From contig PQWQ01000015.1 of the NCBI GenBank assembly GCA_002943765.1, positions 806,001-870,000 of the forward strand: a stretch of DNA of 64,000 nt. Reading direction: 5' to 3'. The translations under genes and the position numbers were made by a program. Shown in pieces: positions 24,166 to 33,900 of this stretch. The notes under the pieces are model-generated. The model was not told the origin of the DNA, searched no databases, and worked only from the letters and a program-made list of their open reading frames with translations. Positions within the stretch are counted from its first letter, which is position 1, and each line of letters opens with the position of its first letter. This DNA comes from Psoroptes ovis. Taxonomy: Eukaryota; Arthropoda; Arachnida; Sarcoptiformes; Psoroptidae.

Positions 24166-26726
24166 GGATGAAATTATTTTTTCGAGAAAAGACAAATAAA
24201 ATTCCAAAAGGGCATAATTGATGGAAACAATAAAAAAAAATGAGAGAAAAACAATGGAATTTCATGAATTCGGGTGACATTCTCTCTGATTTGCCATGAC
24301 CATAGAATGGAATGATGACAGCAGAATTTAAATGAAAAATCTCATGCAATGAAGCCCAGTGAAACAACAACAACAATAACAACAGTGAAGCAAACATTCA
24401 TCTTGCTCAATTTTATTTATTCATTTCCATTTGAATTTTATTTTTATTTTTTCAGCCTAAAAAATAAAATAAAAATTTCAAAAATTCCATAACTTCTATT
24501 GAATTTTAAAACAAAATAATGAAAAACAAGAGAATTTTTTCTGAAAAATTTATGAATTTTAAAATAAAGCTTCAATATTGAACATGGGAAATGAAAAAAT
24601 TGAAAATGGCCATGAGCTAAATATTTTTTTTTATTTATTTGAAACAAACAAAAATTGATTCGCCATTCTTTGTTCATTCATTCAATCTATTTGTGTATGA
24701 TTCAGGTTTTGTCCAAACATAATAAATGTTTCATATGTTTTCAACAATGAAAATCCAACAAATAAAACAATGAACAAAGATAAAGATAAATAAATAAAAA
24801 CAAGAAAAAGAACAAGAATAATCTATACAATCTAATGGAAACATACATTTGTTGGAATTCATCATCGGAATTTTAAATAATGATTTTAAATTTCTTTGAA
24901 ATAAATTAATGTTAAAAACAATGTAAAAAAATCCTCTTAAATTTGTAATTTTGAAAAAAAAAATTGAAAATGAACAAACAAACATACAAATATTGATTGT
25001 AATTGGATTTTAAAGAAAAAAATTTGCCTCTGAACGAATTGAATAAAAAAATTGAATTTAAACAATTATTATTATAATTTTTCGCGATTTTTCTCGTGTC
25101 TCGCGGTTGTTTGTTTCAAATACGGAAAATTGATTGAAATTTCAGTGAAAAACCTTTATTTTTGGTCGAAAATATTGAAATGAAATTTTCAAAATAAAAT
25201 TTTGGTGCGAAATTTCCAAATTTTCATTTAAAACAAAAAACTCTCCGAGAAAAAAAATCAAACTTTTCCATACATTTTCTTACATTTTTTTTCTGATTTC
25301 ATTTCATTTCAAAAATTCATTAAAATTTCAAAACTTTTTACTTTTAAGATTTCACAATTATTATTATCATTGAATATTGATGTTGTCACCTTTGTATATA
25401 ACATAATAAAGGTAGAGAATATTGAATTGAACCTTCAAAATATTGAACATGTTTTTTTTATTAGACATTTTGGAAATTTTTGGCGTAGGTAGGAGAATAT
25501 GTTTTGAAAAATTTCAAATTTCAAATATGTAAAAAAAATTCTTCTTGAAAAATTCGATTAAAAATTTATTTCCAATACCCGTAAATAGAATTGAAACATT
25601 TTATCAAATTGAAATGCAAAAAGTAAAAAAAAATTTCAAGAGAAAAAATGAAATATTAATAATATTCTGTCCATTACTTAAGTATTATATAAAAATGGAA
25701 TTCAATTTCAATAATTTTATTGTCATTATCAGATGATATTATGACGAGGGTATCATTATTGAATTCGTAAAAAAAGAAAAAAAAACGAAAAATTGGAGAA
25801 AAATCGAAATGCCACAGGCATTTTCATATGTAGTGTTTAAATTACCTGACATTTATTATTCAATTTCGTTTTCTATTCTATTTTTGTTGAAACATATTTA
25901 AATAATTACAAGGAGAAAAAAAATCAAATTTTCCATGTTGAAAATCAAATACATACGAAAAGTACAAATACATTTGATACTTGGCTAATTTGTAATGGGT
26001 TTTTTCCGTTTTATTCTCAGTGAGAAAAATCAATGAATTTCTGAATTAAAATTAGAAACATCTAAATGAATTTACAATGGAAAAAATGTATGCAAATCAA
26101 CATAGAAAATCCGAACAAATCTGATTTGAAAATGTCATAAAAATATCAAAATGCAAACACCAGACACACACACACATGTAAACATTCGGTTTAATGTCAA
26201 ACACTAATTTCATTTGTGACCTGATTCTGATTTGAATCACAAACGAAAAGAAAAATATGCTTTCATTGCACATTTTTCATTCAATATCTCTCGATTCACA
26301 TATTATATTCTTATATTATTCTTATATTATTATTATTATACGAATAAGCATTTATTCTATTAATTTTTTTCTCGTTTACTTACGACGAAACGTTTTATTA
26401 TTATTATTATACAAATAGGTTCAACAAGCTTTCTTTTATTCCATTTTTTTTCTCGGTACAAAAAAAAGATACATGTTAACATTGCATATGAATGATATTA
26501 TCATTATAATAAATGAATTTAATTATATCAAAAAAACATACATACAAGTACATACAAAAGATATTGGATTTCATATATTAATTTCATATTTTTTTTTTCA
26601 TACTTCAATTGTATTTTGCAATATGAGAATGAATGGAAAAAAAAGTAAATTAACAAAACAAAGAAACAACGATACAAACAGAGAGCCGAAATAATAGTAC
26701 CGATGAAAAATCCAATCATAGTAATG
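24166..26726. other. 3' flank of gene A
   Basis: Should contain the gene A 3' UTR. Several AATAAA motifs follow the stop, the first at 24195-24200. The rest is A/T-rich with no supportable gene. Confidence 0.55.
24195..24200 (+). promoter_or_regulatory. Candidate polyadenylation signal of gene A
   Basis: First AATAAA after the stop codon, 30 nt downstream. The motif is common by chance in this AT-rich DNA, so it is only one of several candidates. Confidence 0.3.
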
Positions 26727-26731
26727 ATAAT
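26727..26731. repeat. Target-site duplication of the copia element, left copy
   Basis: ATAAT directly outside the left LTR and repeated at 30983-30987, the 5-bp duplication typical of Ty1/copia integrase. Confidence 0.88.
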
Positions 26732-26889
26732 TATTGAATTTTATTAACATTTTAAAATAAAAAATTATAAATCATCATCAAATTCACAACATTAAAAACA
26801 CACATTATATATTCATCTTTCGACAACATCAGCTTGAACATGAGTGTAAGATCATGCGGTTATACACCCATGCCATCTATATTTCGTCA
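26732..26889 (-). repeat. 3' LTR of the copia element
   Basis: 158 bp, identical to 30825-30982. In element orientation it begins TGACGA and ends TCAATA, so the usual TG...CA ends are replaced by TG...TA. It contains a TATATAAT-like box (26804-26811) and an AATAAA near its end (26740-26745). The last 13 nt of the polyprotein frame, including the stop, lie within it. Confidence 0.95.
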
Positions 26890-29800
26890 CCCCGCCTGAA
26901 CCGCATGATCTTATTAACAATGAAATTTAAATTTGACAATTTAATTGGTTTTGTGAGGCAGTCTGCCAACATATCGTCAGACTGCAAATACGATAGCTTA
27001 CAATATTTTTTCTGGACATAATCCTGAATGAAATGAGCTCGGACATCAATATGCTTCGATTGACCCATTTGCCCATTCTCGATCATTTTTATTGTTGATT
27101 TATTATCAATGTAAATGGGGAACACTGAAGGTACAATATTGAAATCAATCAATAGTCTTTGTATCCACAACCCTTCAGACAGTCCGAGTGAAGCAGCATA
27201 AAATTCACTTTCGGCGGTGCTAATAGCGACGCACTTCTGTTTTGAACTAGCCCAGTAAATTGCTGAACCATAAACGTTTATCAATATTCCACTAATAGAT
27301 TTGCGTGATTTATTATTAGCAAAATCAGCATCGGAGTATATCTCCAATGGATGATCATTGAATTTACCGAGGACTAGCTCATAATCCCTGGTGCCCTGGA
27401 GATAAGCCAATATTCTCTTTGCTCCGTTCCAAACCTGAACGGTGGGATTTTGCATCTTTGTAGACAATACGTTTATGCTAGCGCAAACATCAGGCCTTGA
27501 TCTTGTTAAATATTGGATTGAGCCAATCAAGCGTCTGCACAATGAGCCATCTGAAAAAACTGGACTATTTTCATCTAAATCGAATGCTTGTAAAGGTGTT
27601 TTCGGGAATTTACCCAACGTATCAATTTTAAACTCTCTGACCAGTTCATCCAAAAATTTTTTTTGGGATACATGGAATCCATCAACTTTTTTTACGATCT
27701 CTAAACCACAGAACTTTTTTATGTTACCTAGATTACGTATTGAAAGTTTTTTTGACAACAAATTAAAAACCATATCAAAATGTTCACGTTTTTGATGAGC
27801 CACTAATATGTCATCCACATATACTAGTACGAATAAATCATATGTTTTATGTTTATACAAACACGAATCGTTTTTGCTTTGGATGAAATCATTACATAAT
27901 ATTTTATTTAAGTGAAAGAACCAATTTCGTGCAGATTGTTTGAGACCATAAACACTTTTATGTAATTTCCACAATTTACCATCATTAGCGAATCCGACCG
28001 GTGGTTTCACGTATATAGTTTCTTCTAAGTCAGCATGTAAATAAGCTGTATTAACATCGAGATGCGATAAACAATAATTTTTAGCTGCTGCAATTGTTAA
28101 TACTACACGTAATGTTGTGATGTTGGCCACAGGTGAAAAAATTTCGTTGTAATCAATGCTATGTTGTTGATTATCACCTCTTATTACAAAACGCGCTTTA
28201 TATTTAATGATTCTATCATATTCATCTTTTTTTAACGTGAACACCCACCGGGATGATAACGGTTTTTTATCACAGTTTCTTTCATCGATTTCTTCGAATA
28301 CTTGGTTTTTAGAGAACGAATTTAATTCGTCATTCATTGCGGCGATCCAATTTTCTTTTTGGTCACTCGAAATCGCTTCATTATAATTATTTGGGACTTT
28401 CACTTCATTACCATCAACAAAATTTACATCAACATTAGTGTTTCGTAGTGGGTAGCGACGTCCATCATTTATGATGGCCGATTGATCAAGATATTTCATT
28501 TCTCGAACTAATTTCTTGTTTCTTCCACTTTCTTCGACTTCAGTAATTGTAGAATCGTTGTCATTAACAAGGTCATTATTTGTTGAATCATCATTATTGA
28601 CAGGATCATTATTTGTTGAAATATCATTAGATGTAGAGGGAATGACCTGTTCAGATTCTTGAATAGGATAACACAAACTGAATAGATTCGATATATCATT
28701 TCTAGCAAATTCATTTCGATCATCACTTGATAAATTATGATTTTTGAAATAATAATCACCGTCTAAAATTTTGACATTTCGTTCAACAAAAATTGTTCTG
28801 CTGTTTGGATCAAATAATCTGAATGCCTTACAATCAAAAGAATAGCCAACAAATACACATTTTTTCGACGTAGCGTGAAATTTAGATTTTTTTCTTACTA
28901 GACTATATGCTGTAGATCCAAACACATGAAAATGTTTCACATTGGGATATTTTTTAAATATTTTATTGAATGGAATATCATTTATTCTTTTATGAGGAGA
29001 ACGATTAGCAATATGGACTGCGGTACCAATTGCTTGTGGCCATAATCGCGTTGGCGAATTACTTTGTAGTAATAATGATCGGGCCATAGTTGTAATTTTC
29101 TGAATCATTCTTTCAGCAGTTCCATTCTGCTGATGGCAATACGGAACCGATAATTGATGCCTAATGCCACATTGTTTGAGAAAATTTTTGAACTTAAAGC
29201 TCAGAAACTCACGTGCATTGTCTGAGCGAATTGTTTTAATTTTGCGGTCCAGAAGATTTTCAATCATATTTTTATACTGAACAAAAATTTCAAAGATTTC
29301 TGACCTGTTTTTTAGAAAATAAGACAACGTGTATCTTGAGAAATCATCTGTAAATAATACAAAATATTTAAAACGTTCGTAACTTTCTTCTAATGGACCA
29401 CAAACATCAAAGTGGATTAATTCAAGTGGCGCACTACTGATTGACGATGATTCAGGATATGGTAGTGATTTAAATTTAGAAGATAAACAAACATCACAAT
29501 TTTCGATCGTTTGTATTGGGATTTTGAGCATTTGGTGAATTCGTCTTGTTTTTTCTATACCTGGGTGGCCAAATTTTTCGTGCAATAAACATGACATGGC
29601 ACTGAAATTATTTTCCAATTCTAATACGGTCATGTCATTATCATTAACTGTATGAAGTAATAATTGTTCATTATTATAAAATGATGATTTGTTGTTATCA
29701 ATAATAATTTTGGTGACATTTTTTTCTTTCATTAAGAGACAATGCGAAATCAAATTATTTCTGAACGATGGTACATAAAATACATTTTCTAATCGAAGAA

Positions 29801-30803
29801 TGAGATTATTTTTTAAATATAACTGGACAGAACCAACACCAGAGATGTGTGCCTTAGTACCATTGGCAAATTTTACGAAATCATGATAACGTTTAATGCT
29901 TGTGAACACGCTCTTATCACCAAAATAGTGTCTATTCGCACCAGAGTCAATGATGGTTTGGGACAAATTCGAATTATTTGAATTAAAACACAGACCAGAA
30001 AAATTTGAATTTAGATTCTCAACGCTATAATTTTTCTTTTTACGTTTCAACTTGAAACATTCGTCAATAACGTGTCCGTTAATCTTACAGTACTTGCAAA
30101 ATTTAGTATTTTTTCTATTAGCCAAATTAGCTTCATTTTCAATAATCATGTTAGAGGGGTGTTTATTTGAAACAATTTGACGTTGTACGTAACGAGATTC
30201 GAATTGAAGTATCTCGTTTTTAATAGTTTGAAACGATGGTTCTTCACTTTTGTAGATCATGCTGAGGGCCGTGATCATTGAATCAAATTCCTCTGGTAGA
30301 TTGGCCAACAATAAACGATTTTCTATAGCTGGTGGTAGTGTAAAACCAGAGATTTGCAGCTGATTTATTAAATTTTTAAATTCATCGAGATATTTGATGC
30401 ACGATCCGATATCTGGTCTTAATCTGACTAATTTTGTAAACACCGATGTTTGAAAAGCGATTGACGTGGTGGCGTATTCTTGTTCTAATAATGACCATAT
30501 AACATTCGGCTGCTCCACGTTTGCAAAACGGCTTCGATGGACATCGTCCATTGAAGATAACAGAATTCGCATCGTTTTGATCTTTTGTTTTTCAGTGCCC
30601 TCTTCACCCGATATACAATGCCATACATCGTTTTCTTTCAAGATGAATTTCATTAAATTTCTCCATGAATAATAATTGGAGTTTGTCAAACGATCGACTT
30701 TAACATCTTGAAATTGTACATTAGCCGAAGTTGATGTTTCGGAAGTTGTTGATAATTGGAACGATGTTGACGGAGCTACAGATGATGAGTTGTTGGGTTC
30801 CAT
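26877..30803 (-). CDS. Copia-type Gag-Pol polyprotein, 1308 residues
   Basis: Self-encoded replication polyprotein, processed by its own protease. Domains are: N-terminal Gag (about 30-225); CCHC zinc knuckle at 236-249 (CKYCKINGHVIDEC); aspartic protease with DSG at 286-288; the integrase HHCC zinc region at about 408-439; the integrase core with D466, D528 and E564 (D-35-E spacing between the last two); reverse transcriptase at about 840-1080 with YVDD at 995-998; RNase H with D1158, E1198 and D1233. An Asn/Asp/Ser/Thr-rich linker with near-repeats at about 725-752 separates integrase from RT. The length is like Drosophila copia (about 1409 residues). No frameshift separates Gag from Pol, so Gag excess must come from another mechanism such as splicing or differential processing; I cannot identify it. 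All catalytic motifs are intact. Confidence 0.96.
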   Translation of the reverse strand: MEPNNSSSVAPSTSFQLSTTSETSTSANVQFQDVKVDRLTNSNYYSWRNLMKFILKENDVWHCISGEEGTEKQKIKTMRILLSSMDDVHRSRFANVEQPNVIWSLLEQEYATTSIAFQTSVFTKLVRLRPDIGSCIKYLDEFKNLINQLQISGFTLPPAIENRLLLANLPEEFDSMITALSMIYKSEEPSFQTIKNEILQFESRYVQRQIVSNKHPSNMIIENEANLANRKNTKFCKYCKINGHVIDECFKLKRKKKNYSVENLNSNFSGLCFNSNNSNLSQTIIDSGANRHYFGDKSVFTSIKRYHDFVKFANGTKAHISGVGSVQLYLKNNLILRLENVFYVPSFRNNLISHCLLMKEKNVTKIIIDNNKSSFYNNEQLLLHTVNDNDMTVLELENNFSAMSCLLHEKFGHPGIEKTRRIHQMLKIPIQTIENCDVCLSSKFKSLPYPESSSISSAPLELIHFDVCGPLEESYERFKYFVLFTDDFSRYTLSYFLKNRSEIFEIFVQYKNMIENLLDRKIKTIRSDNAREFLSFKFKNFLKQCGIRHQLSVPYCHQQNGTAERMIQKITTMARSLLLQSNSPTRLWPQAIGTAVHIANRSPHKRINDIPFNKIFKKYPNVKHFHVFGSTAYSLVRKKSKFHATSKKCVFVGYSFDCKAFRLFDPNSRTIFVERNVKILDGDYYFKNHNLSSDDRNEFARNDISNLFSLCYPIQESEQVIPSTSNDISTNNDPVNNDDSTNNDLVNDNDSTITEVEESGRNKKLVREMKYLDQSAIINDGRRYPLRNTNVDVNFVDGNEVKVPNNYNEAISSDQKENWIAAMNDELNSFSKNQVFEEIDERNCDKKPLSSRWVFTLKKDEYDRIIKYKARFVIRGDNQQHSIDYNEIFSPVANITTLRVVLTIAAAKNYCLSHLDVNTAYLHADLEETIYVKPPVGFANDGKLWKLHKSVYGLKQSARNWFFHLNKILCNDFIQSKNDSCLYKHKTYDLFVLVYVDDILVAHQKREHFDMVFNLLSKKLSIRNLGNIKKFCGLEIVKKVDGFHVSQKKFLDELVREFKIDTLGKFPKTPLQAFDLDENSPVFSDGSLCRRLIGSIQYLTRSRPDVCASINVLSTKMQNPTVQVWNGAKRILAYLQGTRDYELVLGKFNDHPLEIYSDADFANNKSRKSISGILINVYGSAIYWASSKQKCVAISTAESEFYAASLGLSEGLWIQRLLIDFNIVPSVFPIYIDNKSTIKMIENGQMGQSKHIDVRAHFIQDYVQKKYCKLSYLQSDDMLADCLTKPIKLSNLNFIVNKIMRFRRGDEI
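26890..26897 (-). promoter_or_regulatory. Polypurine tract of the copia element
   Basis: On the minus strand AGGCGGGG sits directly before the 3' LTR, the position where plus-strand DNA synthesis is primed. It is interrupted by one C, so it is short. It also codes for part of the last residues of the polyprotein. Confidence 0.65.
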
Positions 30804-30810
30804 GATAATT

Positions 30811-30824
30811 TCAGTCTCATAATC
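30811..30824 (-). promoter_or_regulatory. Primer-binding site complementary to the tRNA-Met anticodon arm
   Basis: The plus strand here reads TCAGTCTCATAATC and abuts the 5' LTR. It equals the anticodon stem-loop of metazoan elongator tRNA-Met as I know it from the human sequence, with the CAT anticodon inside. On the element RNA it is the complement. Because the match is internal to the tRNA and not at its CCA end, priming would need a tRNA cut near position 39-40, as in Drosophila copia, which uses a 5' half of initiator tRNA-Met. Confidence 0.75.
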
Positions 30825-30982
30825 TATTGAATTTTATTAACATTTTAAAATAAAAAATTATAAATCATCATCAAATTCACAACATTAAAAACACACATTA
30901 TATATTCATCTTTCGACAACATCAGCTTGAACATGAGTGTAAGATCATGCGGTTATACACCCATGCCATCTATATTTCGTCA
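30825..30982 (-). repeat. 5' LTR of the copia element
   Basis: Identical to the 3' LTR. In element orientation transcription should start downstream of the TATATAAT-like box at 30897-30904. The AATAAA copy is at 30833-30838, close to the LTR/primer-site border. Confidence 0.95.
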
Positions 30983-30987
30983 ATAAT
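30983..30987. repeat. Target-site duplication of the copia element, right copy
   Basis: ATAAT immediately outside the 5' LTR, matching 26727-26731. Confidence 0.88.
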
Positions 30988-33900
30988 GATGAGGATGATT
31001 ATGTAAGAAATGAAAATCGATCGAATTTCATTTCTTTATTTATTTTTTTCGTTTTGTTTTGTTTTGTTTTCAATATTTATGTATTCAAACATTGTGTTTC
31101 ACAGTACACGGAGCTTGGAGATAAATTTTCAATTTCCAATTTAAATTAGAAATAGTGTAAATATTATAATCATAATAATAGCATAATAACAATAATAATA
31201 ATAAAAGCATTTGATTTTTTTTCAAAATATTTCGTTTATAAATTTTTCTATTATCATTCAATAATAATAATAATCATAATAATAGGAATCGGAATATGGA
31301 AAAAAAATTCAGGGAAAAGGAAATTGAATTTTCCATTTGAATTGAAATGGAAACAAACTATGAAATTATTTTGAATATTCAAACTTTCAAACAATTTGAA
31401 ACAAACTTTTGACAAAGAAATGAGTACAAATAAAAAAAAAATTCTTCAAATTACCATTTGAATCAATTGTAAATCATTCATTCATTCAACAATGCGAAAT
31501 TTTTTTCTTCAACTTTTTTGAATGAAGAAAAATAATTTAATATTATCATTTTTGAGTGAAAAAAAAAAATGATTAAACATGTGTGATTTCGACTATCATT
31601 ACACTGCTTCATTATTATCAATATCATAAATTATTCTCACACATAATTTCAAATATTTGTCAATTGTTTGAAATATATGAATTGAAGTAATATTGGCAAG
31701 CACACACACACACACATCGTTTACTACATGAATACATATAAACGTGCATGACATTTGCAACAGACAATAATAGAGGAATATGAAATGAATATATTTGAAT
31801 TATTATTCGGAGAAATGATGAAATATTCGACAAAATATTGAAAATATGAAACGAATTAAATTTCGAGAACAAAAAAGCATCCGAATCTTCGAATAAAATG
31901 AATGAATATTCGAATAGGAAGAGAAAAATTAATAAAATCAAAATACAACTGAGAATTGTTGTTGAAATTTTATAAATTCAAATTTGAACCAAAAATTTCA
32001 TTTTTTTTTCATTTCAATTTTGCTGAATTGGATTGAAAATCATTTTTTTTTTCATTTCTCCTGAAAAAGAGTATGCTATCGATTCAATTGTATATCTATG
32101 ATTGTAAAAATTTCGAGTATAGCAATTTACACAAATACAATTGAAAAAACAAAAATGACAATACACAAAAAGTGAAAAAAAACGTAATGCATTGAATTCA
32201 ATTGAGGCAGTGAAAAATTTCCGTTTTTTTCCGATTCAAAATTCAAGATGTTTTGCTTTTATTATTTTTTCACTTCAATTTCAGTTTGACAAATATCTTT
32301 GTGAATTGTGATTGTACGATTGAAATCTATTTTTCGAAAGGATGCATAACCTGCCATTTTTAAATTGAATGAACGAGTTGAAATTAAAGAATTTTAAAAG
32401 AGTCTTTTATTCAATTTTCAATAATAATGAAATGGTGATAATGAATGAAGAGAAATTATCAAAATATGTGAACATGAAACTTGAAATATTGAAGTGGAAA
32501 AAATTGAAATGAATTGAATTGAATGAACAATACTCGAATGAAAAATCATTGAATTTTACAATAAAATTGAATGGAAGAGAGAAAAATTTTTGAGTTTAAA
32601 ATTTCAAAAAAAAAGGGAAAATTCAAAATTTTTCACAAATCAAAATTTATGATTTTTATTATTGTTTATGAAATTTATAACGGATGAAATGAAATATCAT
32701 TAATTTTACAATTGAGGCCCAATGATATGTTGAACAATGAATAAAAATATTTAATAAAAAGACAAGAACCAGATGAATCGATGGGTGACATACGATTTTT
32801 TCAAATTTTCAATTTAAAATACAGAAAATCGGAATCAAATCACCTTTGAATCCGTGGCGCGAATGAAAATTCATGAATTTTTTAAAATTTTATTACAGAA
32901 AACAAATTCATACGAATTCTGCGAAAAGCCAGACACACATATTTTGCAAAGAAAAAATAATAAAATGGTGAAAAACCACAGCAAAAGAAGAGAAATTCTT
33001 TATTAAATGGTGAAATGTGAAAAATATTTCATATTTTCAATTGTTTTGTGGGTCAAATCATATAACTTAAAGGAAATATGTTTATAATTTGCCATTTTTA
33101 TTAATAAAATAAAATGAAAATTTCAAATTTTCTCTTTGCTCTCCTCATGCAAAGATACAGAAATTCGCTTAGGTAAGCGTAATATTGGTGTTGCAACAAA
33201 CAAAACGAAACAAAGCAAACAAACAAACAAACAAAAATAACAATTTTGATGCCATTTCAAATTGCAAAATGGTGGAATAATAAGAATGAAAATGCGTCAA
33301 TGTTTCTTTAAGATGTGAAATCCTGTAAAATAATGTCGAATAAAGAAATTGTTGTTACTGGTGGTGTTTGTAAGAAATTGAATTGAATCATTGAACGATT
33401 CAATTCAATTCAATTTGGATGAATGAATGAAAATTTAATCGTATAAATTTTTTCTTGTGTTTCATCTGTTTTCCAGTTTTAGTTTTTGGCGAATGGAAAA
33501 ATATGAAAAATTTTCCATTTGTTTTAAAACAAACAATGCTTCACTTGTTTAAAACAATTGTAAATAAAATAATAACGATAATAACAAGTAATGAATAGAA
33601 ATTGTGAAAAAAAGGAACAAAATAATAGTATTTAGCCCATAGGCTTTTCACAAAGCCTGATCATAGCACAGAAATTTTTTATTTCTATTTTGTTTTTAAT
33701 ACAAACAAACAAACATTGAAATCATAATATGAAAAAATTTTGTAGATTTTCATTTTGTTCATTTTATTTGGATCATCTTTTCTCTGCATTATACTGATTA
33801 ATAATAATAATTTTGAGTAATAATAACAATTCTTGTTATATTTCTATTCAATAACGATAAAAACAATAACAATGATGATAAAACAATGGAAAAAATAAAA

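Larger units (their letters stand above)
26732..30982 (-). mobile_element. Full-length, apparently intact Ty1/copia LTR retrotransposon
   Basis: A 4251-bp element transcribed on the minus strand: 5' LTR (30825-30982), primer-binding site, one Gag-Pol ORF, purine tract and 3' LTR (26732-26889), flanked by the 5-bp duplication ATAAT. The two 158-bp LTRs are identical by eye and the 1308-codon ORF has no break, so insertion was recent and the copy may still be autonomous. Domain order (protease, integrase, RT, RNase H) defines Ty1/copia and excludes Ty3/gypsy. It is extremely compact: 21 nt separate LTR and start codon, and the ORF ends inside the 3' LTR. It lies between neuroligin genes A and B and interrupts no recognisable gene. 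Confidence 0.96.

Noticed and set aside
31105..31150. TTTCACAG followed by 14 open codons just right of the copia element
   Set aside because: Too short, no upstream exon, and acceptor-like T-rich tracts are abundant.
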